A stretch of DNA of 64,000 bases from Streptomyces antimicrobicus (GCF_020532625.1 NZ_JAJAUY010000007.1:25017-89016); one strand, 5' to 3'; shown: positions 1 to 8,981, counted from the first letter of the stretch. The notes: generated from the sequence alone by a model not told the origin. A program made the numbers and translations.

Positions 1-235
1 GGTCGATGTTGTCCAGCCCCACCCCGGCCCGGATCACCGCGCGCAGCCGCGGGGCCGCCGCGATCACCTCCTCGGTGACCCGGACACCGGCCCGCAGCAC
101 CAGCGCGTCGGCGGTCCGGGCCAGCCGGACCAGCTGCTCGGGCGCGGGCCTGGGGCTCAGCTCGACCTGGTAGCGGCGGCGCAGGTCGGCCAGTGCCTCG
201 GGGTGGATCGGGTCCACCATCAGGACGCGGGCCAT
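1..235 (-). CDS. D-isomer-specific 2-hydroxyacid dehydrogenase, N-terminal part (phosphoglycerate dehydrogenase-like)
   Basis: Only the first 78 codons are present; the 3' end lies beyond the left edge. The protein opens MARVLMVDPIHPEAL and contains APRLRAVIRAGVGLDNID, the typical substrate-domain signature of the SerA/2-hydroxyacid dehydrogenase family, which interconverts 2-hydroxyacids and 2-ketoacids with NAD(P)H. The ATG at 235-233 overlaps the TGA of the upstream carrier-protein gene (ATGA), so the gene is the visible last member of the leftward biosynthetic operon. In that setting it may make or consume a 2-keto or 2-hydroxy acid precursor rather than serve serine synthesis; that role is inference. 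The NAD-binding domain and catalytic Arg-Glu-His residues cannot be checked here. Confidence 0.85.
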   Translation of the reverse strand, partial: MARVLMVDPIHPEALADLRRRYQVELSPRPAPEQLVRLARTADALVLRAGVRVTEEVIAAAPRLRAVIRAGVGLDNID

Positions 236-537
236 CAGGCGGCCCGTACCAGGGCGGGGGCCGCGACCGGGGCGGCGGCGCGGACCAGCGCGGCGAACTC
301 GGCCAGCGTGTCGGTGTCGAAGACCTGGTCGGCGGTCGGCCGGAAGCCGAGGAGCCGCTCCACCCCGCCGCAGATCCGGACGGCGAGCATCGACGTGCCG
401 CCCATCTCGAAGAAGTTGTCGTCGCGGCCGAGCGGGCGCACCTGGAGGGCCTCCTCCCACAGCCGGACCACGGCGGCCTCGGTCTCGTCGAGGGCGGGCA
501 CGGCGGGCGCGTCGGTGAACAGCGAACGGTCGTCCAT
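235..537 (-). CDS. stand-alone peptidyl/acyl carrier protein (PCP)
   Basis: A 100-residue free carrier protein. The phosphopantetheine site reads EMGGTSML, with the Ser at about residue 48, followed by the usual helical end (DTDTLAEFAALVRAA). The motif is GGTS rather than the common GGDS, and the same change occurs in the carrier domain fused to the glutamate kinase at 9088-10470. The ATG at 537 has GGAG about 6-7 bases upstream, and the stop overlaps the next gene as ATGA. Such a protein would hold an amino acid as a thioester, probably loaded by the free adenylation protein at 10460-12061; that pairing is inference. The reading frame stays open upstream with Ser-Pro-rich codons but offers no good earlier start. 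Confidence 0.85.
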   Translation of the reverse strand: MDDRSLFTDAPAVPALDETEAAVVRLWEEALQVRPLGRDDNFFEMGGTSMLAVRICGGVERLLGFRPTADQVFDTDTLAEFAALVRAAAPVAAPALVRAA

Positions 538-558
538 GAGGTGCTCCAGAGTGTCGTA

Positions 559-652
559 GGGCGAAGGAAGGAGAGGAAGGGGCGGGAGAGCGAGAAGGGA
601 GGAGAGAGCGGGAGAAGCGGGAGAAGCAGGAGATGTGGGAGAAGCGGGAGAT
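559..652. repeat. polypurine tract with 9-bp GGGAGAAGC-like repeats
   Basis: Between the exporter stop (693) and the carrier-protein start (537), the + strand is almost wholly purine, built from GGAAGGAG and repeated GGGAGAAGC units. Transcribed leftward it gives a pyrimidine-rich leader. It is the only gap above 100 bp inside the leftward operon. No clear hairpin was seen. Confidence 0.6.
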
Positions 653-692
653 TCAGTGGAGCCAGGGGTGTGCGGGCCGGTCGCCAGGCCGG

Positions 693-1955
693 TCAGGAGG
701 CGGGTGCGGTCAGCGGCCAGGCCAGTCGTCTGACGTCCGGCACCAGGACGGTGGCCGCGCTGACCAGCAGGGCCACGACCGCGGCCGTCAGCAGCACCGT
801 GGTGGCCGTCGCGTACGCCAGCAGCTGCGGTACGACCACCAGCGCGAGCGGCGAGACCCCCAGGGACACCAGCCAGTCGACGCTGGACACCCGGCCGATC
901 AGCTCGCCGGGCACCCGGCTCTGCAGCGTCGCCGCCCAGGCCACGGTCGCGGCGGACAGCACCGCCCCCACGGCCACGGCCACCGCCACCGAGGCGACCA
1001 CGGCGGAGGACACGGCCAGGACGGCGAAGCCGCCGCAGACCAGCGTCATCCCGCCGAAGACCAGCACGCCGGGCGGGATCCGCCGCAGCCTGGCCACCAG
1101 CAGTCCGCCGAGCAGCGCCCCGGCGGCCTGGCTGCCGACGAGCAGGCTGTACGTGCCCGCACCGCCGCCCAGGACATCGGCGGAGGCCAGCGGCAGCAGG
1201 GCCTTGGCCGGGGCCACCACCAGCGCCACGCTGACGCCGAAGCTGGCGATCGACACCCACAGCCAGCGGTTCGCGCACGCGTACCGGATGCCGCCGGTGG
1301 CCTCCTTGAGCAGGCCCTCGCCGGAGGCGGGCCGGTCCGGCACCGGCCAGCGGCCGGCGACCAGGACCAGGGCCAGGGCCAGGGCGAAACCGGCCGTCCC
1401 CAGCGCGAGGGACCCACCGGCCCCGACCGCGGCGAGCAGCGCCCCGCCCAGCGCGGCCCCGGCGATACCGGCGGTGCGCAGGGCGATGGACTGCAGGGCG
1501 TTGGCCGCCAGCAGCTCGGCCTTGGGCAGCAGTTCGGTGAAGGCCAGCGTGAACGCCGGCTCGAACGCCCCGTCCCCCAGCCCCAGCAGCAGCCCGCAGG
1601 CCGCGACCGCCCAGACCTCGTGACCACCCGCCGCCACCTGGACCGCGACCCCGGCCGTGGCCAGCACCCGGGCCAGATCGGCCCCGAGCATCACCCGGCG
1701 GGCCCCGAACCGGTCGGCCAGAGCGCCGCCCACCAGCAGCATCAGCACCGTGCCGGTCGCCTGTCCGAACAGGGTGTAGGCCAGCAGCGCGGGACTGCCC
1801 GCCGTGACGGCGTACCCGGCCAGCGAGACCTGGAAGACGAAGTCCCCGGTACGGGACAGGCACTGGCCGGCGTACAGCAGCCGGAACCGGCGTCGGCGCA
1901 AGGGGGCTCGCAGCCCGTCCGCGCCCCGCTCCCGTTGTGCGGTCCCGGCGCTCAT
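693..1955 (-). CDS. MFS exporter of the NRPS cluster
   Basis: A 420-residue integral membrane protein with about twelve hydrophobic segments. The loop between helices 2 and 3 reads GGALADRFGARRVML, the standard MFS signature, and the start resembles MFS_3/enterobactin-exporter-type proteins (RLLYAGQCLSRTGDFVFQVS). The ATG at 1955 overlaps the stop of the upstream NRPS gene (ATGA), so translation is coupled. The position inside the operon suggests it exports the cluster product and may give self-resistance; the substrate cannot be read from sequence. An ATG 114 bases further upstream exists but lies inside the thioesterase domain of the NRPS gene and is less likely. Confidence 0.88.
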   Translation of the reverse strand: MSAGTAQRERGADGLRAPLRRRRFRLLYAGQCLSRTGDFVFQVSLAGYAVTAGSPALLAYTLFGQATGTVLMLLVGGALADRFGARRVMLGADLARVLATAGVAVQVAAGGHEVWAVAACGLLLGLGDGAFEPAFTLAFTELLPKAELLAANALQSIALRTAGIAGAALGGALLAAVGAGGSLALGTAGFALALALVLVAGRWPVPDRPASGEGLLKEATGGIRYACANRWLWVSIASFGVSVALVVAPAKALLPLASADVLGGGAGTYSLLVGSQAAGALLGGLLVARLRRIPPGVLVFGGMTLVCGGFAVLAVSSAVVASVAVAVAVGAVLSAATVAWAATLQSRVPGELIGRVSSVDWLVSLGVSPLALVVVPQLLAYATATTVLLTAAVVALLVSAATVLVPDVRRLAWPLTAPAS

Positions 1956-4900
1956 CCGCGGGCCTCCAGCTCGGCGTTCACCAGGGCGCACAGGGTCTCC
2001 AGCGGGCCGCCGGCGTCCAGCATCGTGAAGTGGGTGCCGGGGGTGTCCCGGACCGTGAGGCCGCCGCACCGCTCGCCCCAGCCCAGGTCGTACGGCTCCT
2101 CGACCACGTCCGCGCTGCGGTCCTGGGCCCGGAAGAGCACGGCCTCGCCGTCGAAGGGCGCGATGGTGTGCCGTTCGAGCGCGCTGCCGTTGTGGCGGTA
2201 GGCGTGCAGCATCCGGGTCAGCCGGTCCTCGTCGTAGTCCGGCGGCAGCGCGCCCGAGGCGATGCCCTGCTCCAGCAGCAGCTGGATCCGCCGGGGTTCC
2301 GGCAGGGCGGCCAGCGCGGCGAGGTCCAGGTCGAGCTTGAGGCCCATCGTGACCAGGATCCGGGTGGCGTAGTCCTCCGCCGGGTCGAGGTCCATGCGCG
2401 GGTTGGTGTCCAGCAGGGCCACCAGGCCGACCTGTTCGCCGGCCTCCTTGAGCTGGCGGGCCGCCTCGAAGGCGATCACACCGCCCATCGAGTAGCCGCC
2501 CACGTGCCAGGGGCCGCCCGGGTGCACCTTGCGCATGTGCTCGACGTACACGCGGGCCATGTCGGAGATCGTCGCGCAGGCCTCCTCGCCGGGCTGCAGG
2601 CCGGGCGACTGGAGCCCGTACACGGTCCGGCCGCTGCCCAGGGCGCGGGCGAACGGCGCGTAGCGGACGACGGTCCCGGCGAGCGGCGGGAAGAGGTACA
2701 GCGGCGCCGTGCCGTCACCGGCCTGGAGCCGGACCAGCGGGCCGGTGGCCTCGCCGTCCCCGCCGTCGCGGACCCGGCGCGCCAGCGCGGCCACCGTGGG
2801 GGCCCGGAACAGCTCGTCGAGCTGGAGGTCCGTGCCGAAGTGGGCGCGGACCGAGGCCATCAGGCGGACCGCCGTCAGGGAGTCCCCGCCGAGCTCGAAG
2901 AAGTCCTCGTCGATGCCGACCGAGGCGCGGCCGAGGGCCTTGGCCCACAGGTCGCACATCTCGAACTCCACCCCGTCGCGCGCCGCCGCCGCACCGGCGG
3001 TGCCGGCCGAGCCGGGCAGCGGGCGGGCCGCGAGCGTCTTGCGGTCCACCTTGCCGCTCGGGGTCAGCGGGAAGGCGTCGGCCCGGACGTACGCGGACGG
3101 CAGCATGTGGTCGGGCAGGACGGCGCGCAGCGCGCGGCGCAGCCGCTGCGGGGCGAAGTCCGCGCCGGGGGCGGGCAGGCAGTGGGCGATGAGCCGCTTG
3201 CCGCGGGTGGGGGAGTCGTCGACCACCACGACGGCGTCGGCGATGCCGTCCTGCCGGCGGACCTGGGCCTCGATCTCGCCGAGCTCCATCCGGTAGCCGC
3301 GGACCTTGACCTGGCCGTCGCGGCGGCCCAGGCACTGGATCCGCCCGTCGGGCAGGACCCGGCCGAAGTCGCCGGTCCGGTACAGCCGCCGGCCGTCGCG
3401 GACGACGAACCGTTCGGCGGTCAGGTCGGCCCGGCCCCGGTACCCGTCGGCCAGGGCCGCGCCCGCCACGCAGATCTCGCCGGGCACGCCGGCGGGCAGC
3501 GGGAGCTGGCGGTCGTCGAGGACCTCCACGCAGGTGCGGTCGACCGGGCGGCCGATCGGCGGCAGGTCGGGCCAGGTGGCCGGGGCGCCGGTGAGCCGCT
3601 CGGCGGTCACCACGTGCGTCTCGGAGGGCCCGTACTGGTTCTCCAGGAAGGCCGGGACCCGGGTGAAGAAGGTCCGCAGGGCGTCCGTCACCTGCAACTG
3701 CTCGCCTGCGGTGACCACTTCGCGCAGCGACTGCGGGTAGACGCCGGTCTCGGCGGCGGCGTCCGCGAGCTGCTGGAGCGCGACGAACGGCGCGAACACC
3801 CGGTGCACCCGCTGGGCGTCGATGTGGGCCAGCAGCCGGGCCGGGTCGCGGCGCACGTCCTCGTCGACCAGGACGAGGGTGCCTCCGCTCGCCCAGGTGG
3901 AGAAGTGCTCCTGGAAGGCGACGTCGAAGCTGAACGCCGCGAACTGCAGGGTGTTCCAGCCCTCGGCGGAGCCGGAGCGGGCCAGCTGCCAGTGGATCAG
4001 GTTGGCGAGCGGGGCGTGCGGCATCTCGACGCCCTTGGGCAGGCCGGTGGAGCCGGAGGTGTAGATGACGTAGCCGAGGCCCTCGGGGGTGGCGGCGGGC
4101 AGCGGCTGCCGCCGCACGTCCTCGTGCCCGTCCCGCTGCTCCTGCCTCGGTGTCCCGTCGAGGTCCTGCAGGACGTCGTCCAGGGCCAGCACCCGCACGC
4201 CCTCGGGGACGGTCAGGCCCTCGGCCGCGTCGGAGTGCACCAGCAGCAGACCCGCCCCGCTGTCGGCGAGCATGTGGTCGAGGCGCTCACGCGGGTACGC
4301 CGGGTCGAGCGGCACGTAACCGGCGCCGCTCTTGAGCACGGCGAGCAGCGCGACGGCGAGCTCCGGCGAGCGGTGCGCGCACAGGGCCACGGCGTGGTGC
4401 CCGGCGATCCGGCGGGCCAGCCGGTCCGCGGCGTGACGCAGCCGGGCGTAGCTGAGTTCGCCGCCGTCCCAGCGCAGCGCGGGCGCGTCCGGGATCCGGG
4501 CCGCCGTCAGGTCGAACAGCTCGTGCGCCAAGGGCTGCCGGGCCTCCTCGGCGGCGGCCGGGGCCGCGCCGGGGACGGGCGCCGGGGGAGCGGTCAGCGG
4601 GAGCCGCCCGACCGGGGCCGCGGGGTCGGCGGCCGCCCCGCGCAGCAGGGTGACCAGGCAGCGCCCGATCTCCTCGGCGGTCGCGGCCGTGTAGACGTCG
4701 GTGGCGTACTCCAGCGTGCCGCGGTAGCCGTCGCCGTGCGGGGCCAGGGTGAGGGTCAGGTCGAACTTGGCCGTGCCCGTGTGCAGTTCGACCGGCCGGC
4801 CGACGGCCGGACCCAGCCGCAGCTCCTGCGCGGGCGCGTCCTCGACCACGAGCATCACCTGGAACAGCGGGGAGCGGCCGGGCGCGCGGCCCGGGGCGAG

Positions 4901-5935
4901 CTCGCTGACGAGGGTGGGGAAGGGCAGGGCGGAGCGGCCGAGATCGGCGCGCAGCTCCCGGCCGGTCCGCCCGACCAGGTCGGCGAAGGACTCCTCCCAC
5001 GCGATCCGGCGGCGCAGGACGACGGTGTTGGCGAGGTAGCCGATGAGCTGCTCGGCGGCGGCGCCCTCGCGCCGGGCCACGGGCGTGCCGATGGCCACGT
5101 CCACCGTGTGCTCCTCGGCGTCGGTGTCCTGGGCGACCCGGGCGAGGAGGAGCTGCACGGCGGCCGTGAACAGCGCGAACGGGGTGGTCCGCCGGGTCCG
5201 GGCCAGTCGGCGCAGGGCGCCGGCGAGTTCGCCGGGGATGTCGAAGGCGGTCACCTCGCCGCGCTGGGTGGGCCGCTCGGGACGGTTCAGGTCGTGCGGC
5301 CAGGTGCTCTCGGCCGGGCTGCCGGCGAGCCGCTCGCGCCAGAACTCCAGCTCGGCGGCGTGCTCGTCCGCCCCGGCGCCCGGGACGGGGGCGCGGTGGG
5401 CGGCGTACGCCGGGAGGTCCTCGGCCGGCAGCGGACGGCCGGTGAGGGCGGCCTCGTACCCGGCGGTCAGTTCGCCGCGCAGCACCTCGACGGACCAGCT
5501 GTCGAAACAGCCGTGGTGCACGACCAGCACCAGCAGCGCCTCGTCGTCACCGGTCCGCAGCAGCAGGGCCCGCAGCAGCGGCAGCCGGGACAGCGACAGC
5601 GGCTCGGCGGCGAACACCCGGGCGGCGGCGCGCGCCCGCTCCCGGGCCTGCCCGGCCGGAAGCTCCCGCAAGTCGCGGACCTCCAGCGGTACCTCGGCCG
5701 CGTCGGCGGCCGCCGTACACAGGCCCGGCCGGCCCTCGCTCACGCCGACGGTGCCGCGCAGCGACGGGTGGCGGGCGACCAGCGAGGCCAGGGCCTGGGC
5801 CAGGGCGGTGGTGTCGAGCGCGCCGTGGATCTCGTAGGCGACGGGGACGTTGTAGACGGCGGACTCGCCGCGCAGCGACTCGTCGAGCCACAGGGCCTGC
5901 TGGCCGGCGGTCAGGGGGACGGAGGCGGAGGTCAT
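1952..5935 (-). CDS. NRPS, one module C-A-PCP-TE, proline-like A-domain code
   Basis: 1327 residues. The condensation domain spans about 1-440, with HHGCFDS at 140-146: both His and the Asp are kept, while the usual final Gly is Ser. The adenylation domain spans about 465-970, with YTSGSTGLPKG near 625 and NQYGPSETHVVT near 766. The carrier domain has FFELGGDSL with Ser 1019. A type I thioesterase runs from about 1075 to the end: Ser 1149 in GYSMG, Asp 1176 in LLDTNP, His near 1302 in GTHF. Pocket residues aligned by hand to PheA give D-V-Q-F-V-A-Q-V-V, close to the proline code DVQFIAHVV but with Gln for His at position 322. A Pro-like imino acid is therefore a tentative substrate. AGGA lies 8 bases before the ATG. 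The gene is 60 bp downstream of the lyase and coupled to the exporter. Confidence 0.93.
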   Translation of the reverse strand: MTSASVPLTAGQQALWLDESLRGESAVYNVPVAYEIHGALDTTALAQALASLVARHPSLRGTVGVSEGRPGLCTAAADAAEVPLEVRDLRELPAGQARERARAAARVFAAEPLSLSRLPLLRALLLRTGDDEALLVLVVHHGCFDSWSVEVLRGELTAGYEAALTGRPLPAEDLPAYAAHRAPVPGAGADEHAAELEFWRERLAGSPAESTWPHDLNRPERPTQRGEVTAFDIPGELAGALRRLARTRRTTPFALFTAAVQLLLARVAQDTDAEEHTVDVAIGTPVARREGAAAEQLIGYLANTVVLRRRIAWEESFADLVGRTGRELRADLGRSALPFPTLVSELAPGRAPGRSPLFQVMLVVEDAPAQELRLGPAVGRPVELHTGTAKFDLTLTLAPHGDGYRGTLEYATDVYTAATAEEIGRCLVTLLRGAAADPAAPVGRLPLTAPPAPVPGAAPAAAEEARQPLAHELFDLTAARIPDAPALRWDGGELSYARLRHAADRLARRIAGHHAVALCAHRSPELAVALLAVLKSGAGYVPLDPAYPRERLDHMLADSGAGLLLVHSDAAEGLTVPEGVRVLALDDVLQDLDGTPRQEQRDGHEDVRRQPLPAATPEGLGYVIYTSGSTGLPKGVEMPHAPLANLIHWQLARSGSAEGWNTLQFAAFSFDVAFQEHFSTWASGGTLVLVDEDVRRDPARLLAHIDAQRVHRVFAPFVALQQLADAAAETGVYPQSLREVVTAGEQLQVTDALRTFFTRVPAFLENQYGPSETHVVTAERLTGAPATWPDLPPIGRPVDRTCVEVLDDRQLPLPAGVPGEICVAGAALADGYRGRADLTAERFVVRDGRRLYRTGDFGRVLPDGRIQCLGRRDGQVKVRGYRMELGEIEAQVRRQDGIADAVVVVDDSPTRGKRLIAHCLPAPGADFAPQRLRRALRAVLPDHMLPSAYVRADAFPLTPSGKVDRKTLAARPLPGSAGTAGAAAARDGVEFEMCDLWAKALGRASVGIDEDFFELGGDSLTAVRLMASVRAHFGTDLQLDELFRAPTVAALARRVRDGGDGEATGPLVRLQAGDGTAPLYLFPPLAGTVVRYAPFARALGSGRTVYGLQSPGLQPGEEACATISDMARVYVEHMRKVHPGGPWHVGGYSMGGVIAFEAARQLKEAGEQVGLVALLDTNPRMDLDPAEDYATRILVTMGLKLDLDLAALAALPEPRRIQLLLEQGIASGALPPDYDEDRLTRMLHAYRHNGSALERHTIAPFDGEAVLFRAQDRSADVVEEPYDLGWGERCGGLTVRDTPGTHFTMLDAGGPLETLCALVNAELEARG

Positions 5936-5995
5936 CGTTCGGTCCTCATACGGGGCGGTGGAAGGGGGAGTGCGGGGCCAGGCGTCGGGCCGGGG

Positions 5996-7615
5996 CTACG
6001 GGGTCGGCCGGGCGGCCAGCCAGGCGCGGGCCCGGTCCGTGACGCGGCGGGTGAGCAGGGCCGAGTCGCCCAGGTAGCGGGCCGGGTCGAAGAGCCGGTC
6101 CAGCTCGTCCCGGCCCAGGACCCCGCCGAGCTGCTCGTCGGCCTCGATCAGCTCGCGCAGCGACCGGCGTTCACTGATGCCGCGCTGGATCAGCTGGTAG
6201 ACCCGCTCGTGGGCGCTCTGCTTGCCCAGGTGCGCGGCGAAGGCCAGCATCAGGCCCTCGGTGGCGACCTGGTCGCGCACCTCCAGCACGTTGGCCAGCG
6301 CCCGGTCCGTGCGGACGGTCAGCCCGTTCAGCACGCGCGTCATGATCTCGCAGGCGGTCAGCGTGTAGTGGGAGACGTCGGGCACGCACACCCACTCCAT
6401 GCGCAGCGTGCGCCCGTCCCGTTCGTGGTCGCCGCCCATCGCGGCGAGGGCCGGAGCGGCCTGCGCGGCGGCGAGCCGGGCCATCACCACGATCTGCTCG
6501 CAGCCCTCGGGGTTGCGCTTGTGCGGCATGGTGGAACTGCCCACCTTGCCCAGGTACCACGCCTCCTGGACCTCGGCGATCTCGGGCCGGCCCAGGGTGC
6601 GGATCTCGTCGGCGATCCGGCCCAGGGTGCCCGCCGCCATGGCCAGGGTCGAGACGTACTCGGCCATCCGGTCCCGGGCGGCGTGCCAGCCGGTGACCGG
6701 CACGGCCAGCCCGAGCCGGTCGGCGAGCCGCTCCAGCAGCTCCGGGCCGCGGCCGTCGAAACCGGCCATGGAGCCGGCCCCGCCGAACAGCTGGAGGACC
6801 AGCACGCGCGGCCGCAGGGCCTCGATGCGCTCGTCGTGGCGCAGCAGTTCGTCGATCCAGCCGGCCGCCTTGAGGCCGAAGCCGATCGGCAGGGCCGGCT
6901 GGGCGTGCGTACGGCCGAGCACCACGGTCGTGGCGTGCTCGTCGCAGATCTCCACGAGCCGGCGCACCATGCCGGCGATCAGCCCCTGGAGGCTGTCCAG
7001 CACCCGCTTCATGGCGAGGACCTGGCCGGTGTCCTGGATGTCCTGGGTGGTGGTGCCGTAGTGGATGTACTCGCCGGCCTCCGGGCCGCACACGGCCTGG
7101 AAGGCGCGCAGCAGCCCCACCAGGGAGTGCGCGGTGCGGCGGATCTCGGCCCGCACGCCGTCCAGGTCCAGCAGGTGCACCTGGGCCCGCTCGGCGATCC
7201 GGTCGGCCGCCCACTGCGGGATCATGCCGAGCTCGGCCTGCGCGAGGGCGAGTTGTGCCTCGATGTCGAGCCAGCTCTGGAAGCGGCAGATGTCGCAGAA
7301 GACCGCCCGGCTGGTCTCGGTGGCGTAGATGTGGCCGTAGAAACGGGAGTCGGTGATGTGACCGCGCTCGTGCCCGCACTCGGGGGCGGCGTCCGGGGCG
7401 GGTGCGGTGTCCGGGGCGGTCAGGGCGTCCGCCGTGGCGGTCGGGGTGTGCGTGGCGGTCGGGGCGTGCGGTGCCCGGGAGGCGAGCGAGGCGTGGGCGG
7501 CGTGCGTGGGGTGCATGGTGTCCGTCGGGTCCTGGGCGTACGAGGTGTACGAGGCGTACGAGCTGGGGATGGGCGCGGAGGCGGGAGCCCCGGGCAGGGC
7601 GGTGCGGCTGGTCAC
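5996..7615 (-). CDS. fumarase/aspartase-superfamily lyase (adenylosuccinate lyase-like)
   Basis: 539 residues from the GTG at 7615, which overlaps the upstream dehydrogenase stop as GTGA. The superfamily signature GSSTMPHKRNP sits near 359-369, and an Asn/His-bearing region (GRTHAQPALPIGFGLK) lies earlier. Members eliminate fumarate or a related acid from succinyl-type substrates (adenylosuccinate lyase, argininosuccinate lyase, carboxymuconate cycloisomerase, nitrosuccinate lyase). Sequence resembles the adenylosuccinate lyase/PurB branch, but the setting between an amino-acid dehydrogenase and an NRPS argues for a biosynthetic role. The first 80 or so residues are a low-complexity Ala/Thr/Pro/His extension before the conserved core begins at HITDSRFYGHIY; an ATG at 7516 would shorten it. 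No aspartate N-hydroxylase partner (as in nitrosuccinate pathways) is visible. Confidence 0.88.
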   Translation of the reverse strand: MTSRTALPGAPASAPIPSSYASYTSYAQDPTDTMHPTHAAHASLASRAPHAPTATHTPTATADALTAPDTAPAPDAAPECGHERGHITDSRFYGHIYATETSRAVFCDICRFQSWLDIEAQLALAQAELGMIPQWAADRIAERAQVHLLDLDGVRAEIRRTAHSLVGLLRAFQAVCGPEAGEYIHYGTTTQDIQDTGQVLAMKRVLDSLQGLIAGMVRRLVEICDEHATTVVLGRTHAQPALPIGFGLKAAGWIDELLRHDERIEALRPRVLVLQLFGGAGSMAGFDGRGPELLERLADRLGLAVPVTGWHAARDRMAEYVSTLAMAAGTLGRIADEIRTLGRPEIAEVQEAWYLGKVGSSTMPHKRNPEGCEQIVVMARLAAAQAAPALAAMGGDHERDGRTLRMEWVCVPDVSHYTLTACEIMTRVLNGLTVRTDRALANVLEVRDQVATEGLMLAFAAHLGKQSAHERVYQLIQRGISERRSLRELIEADEQLGGVLGRDELDRLFDPARYLGDSALLTRRVTDRARAWLAARPTP

Positions 7616-8853
7616 CGGGCGTCCCCGGAGGGGGCGGCGGCCGGCGCCGGAGCCGTGGTGGCGGCGGCGCGGCGGGCGCGCTGCGCGCGGCGCAGGGCGG
7701 ACCGGGCGTACGGGCCGGTGCCGTAGGGGCGCTGCCCGCGCTTGTCCACGGCCACGGCGGCGAAGTCGAGGGCTGCCTGCCGCGGGGTGGTGCCGAGGTT
7801 GCGGGCGCGGCTGAGGAGGTCGTCCAGCAGGTCGTCCATCATCGCGGCGACCCCGTCCAGGACCTGCTGCGGATCGGGTGCGGCGGTCGGCCCGAACAGG
7901 GCGTCGATCGAGGCGGAACCGCCGATCCCGCCGATGAAGTCCGGTACGACCAGCACCCCGTGGTCGGCGAGGCACTGCTCGGCCGCGGCGCTCAGCCCGT
8001 GGTTGGAGCCGACCACGACCACCGGGCACGGCAGCACCCGGGCCTGCTCCTGCGTGACGGCGTCCTCCCCGGCCGCCAGGACCAGCACGTCGGCGGGCAG
8101 GTCCAGCAGCGTCTCGCGGGGCAGCCGCAGCGCACCCGGGGCGATCGAGTCCACGGCCCGGCTCTGCTCGGTCTCCAGCATGCGGGCGATGTCCAGGCCG
8201 CGCGGGTCCACGACACAGGCGTGGGCGTCGGCCACGGCGGTGATCCGTACGCCGTGCTCCAGCAGCGAGTAGGCGGCGGCCCGGCCCATGTTGCCGAAGC
8301 CCTGCAAGGAGCAGGTGAGCGACTCGGGCCGGCGGCCCTGCTGCCGGGCCGCGGCCAGCGCGGCGTGGGCCAGGGCGTGACCGGCCCGGCGCTGACCGAG
8401 GGTCAGCGCGCCGACGGGCGCGTCCAAGGTGCGCAGCCGGCCGAAGAAGTCCTGGTCACTGATGCCCTGGGCGCGCTTCACCACGTACTTGATGGAGGGG
8501 ATGCCCTCCAGGGCGGCGAGCTCCTCCAGTTCGTGCCAGCGGGTGCCCATGTCGCAGCCCATGCTGAACCGGCCCGCGAGCTCCTCGCGCAGGAAGGCCA
8601 GGAAGCGGCGCACCGCGGCGGCCTTCCCCGGCGCGGCCGGGTCGTAGTCGATGCCGGCCTTGGCGCCGTCGACCCCGAGGCCGAGGACCCGCTGCTTGAG
8701 CGTCATCCGGGCGGCGAGCGAGGCCACGAGTTCCTCGGTGACTCCCGGCTGCACCCGGAAACCGCCGGCCGCGATGTCCGCGGTGCGGCCGTCGTAGACG
8801 AGCCAGCCCTCGAATCCCTCGACGGGGTCCTCGTAATGAATGGTGGTGGTCAC
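7612..8853 (-). CDS. Glu/Leu/Phe/Val dehydrogenase-family protein
   Basis: 413 residues. The Glu/Leu dehydrogenase fold is shown by GVDGAKAGI (retained catalytic-type Lys), SMGCDMGTRW (Asp of the substrate domain) and a nucleotide-binding GFGNMG in the Rossmann half. The family interconverts amino acids and 2-ketoacids with NAD(P)H. The GTG at 8853 follows GAGGA by about 5 bases, and the stop overlaps the lyase start as GTGA. It is the first gene of the leftward operon. The substrate is unknown: the glycine-rich loop differs from the usual GGGKGG, so an altered amino acid substrate, or a reaction feeding the lyase, is possible. A Lys/Arg/Ala-rich tail of about 40 residues follows the core. 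Confidence 0.85.
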   Translation of the reverse strand: MTTTIHYEDPVEGFEGWLVYDGRTADIAAGGFRVQPGVTEELVASLAARMTLKQRVLGLGVDGAKAGIDYDPAAPGKAAAVRRFLAFLREELAGRFSMGCDMGTRWHELEELAALEGIPSIKYVVKRAQGISDQDFFGRLRTLDAPVGALTLGQRRAGHALAHAALAAARQQGRRPESLTCSLQGFGNMGRAAAYSLLEHGVRITAVADAHACVVDPRGLDIARMLETEQSRAVDSIAPGALRLPRETLLDLPADVLVLAAGEDAVTQEQARVLPCPVVVVGSNHGLSAAAEQCLADHGVLVVPDFIGGIGGSASIDALFGPTAAPDPQQVLDGVAAMMDDLLDDLLSRARNLGTTPRQAALDFAAVAVDKRGQRPYGTGPYARSALRRAQRARRAAATTAPAPAAAPSGDAR

Positions 8854-8949
8854 GACTTCCTCTTTTCTCCGCACCGGAACGTGGCGGCCGCTGGAGGCGA
8901 CGCAAGAAATCTCGCACCGGCGGCGGGACGTCACCAGTGGGGTCCGGAT

Positions 8950-8981
8950 CAGGAAGCTGCACCCCCACCGGCAGTTTCCTG
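8950..8981. promoter_or_regulatory. inverted repeat in the divergent promoter of the NRPS cluster
   Basis: CAGGAAGCTGC and GCAGTTTCCTG form 11-bp arms with one mismatched pair, around a 10-bp spacer. The element sits near the middle of the 234-bp gap between the two divergent operons, 97 bp from the leftward start (8853) and 107 bp from the rightward start (9088). It is well placed to be an operator controlling both. No regulator gene is visible in the part of the cluster present. Confidence 0.5.

Noticed and set aside
5996..7615. Nitrosuccinate lyase (CreD-like) and a nitrous-acid/N-N bond pathway
   Set aside because: The superfamily fits, but no aspartate N-oxidising flavoenzyme is visible, so only a superfamily name is given.
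1937..7726. A 1929-codon open frame on the + strand opposite the NRPS and lyase genes
   Set aside because: It is the antisense shadow of high-GC genes: no conserved motif, Gly/Arg/Gln-rich, while the minus strand carries complete NRPS and lyase domains.
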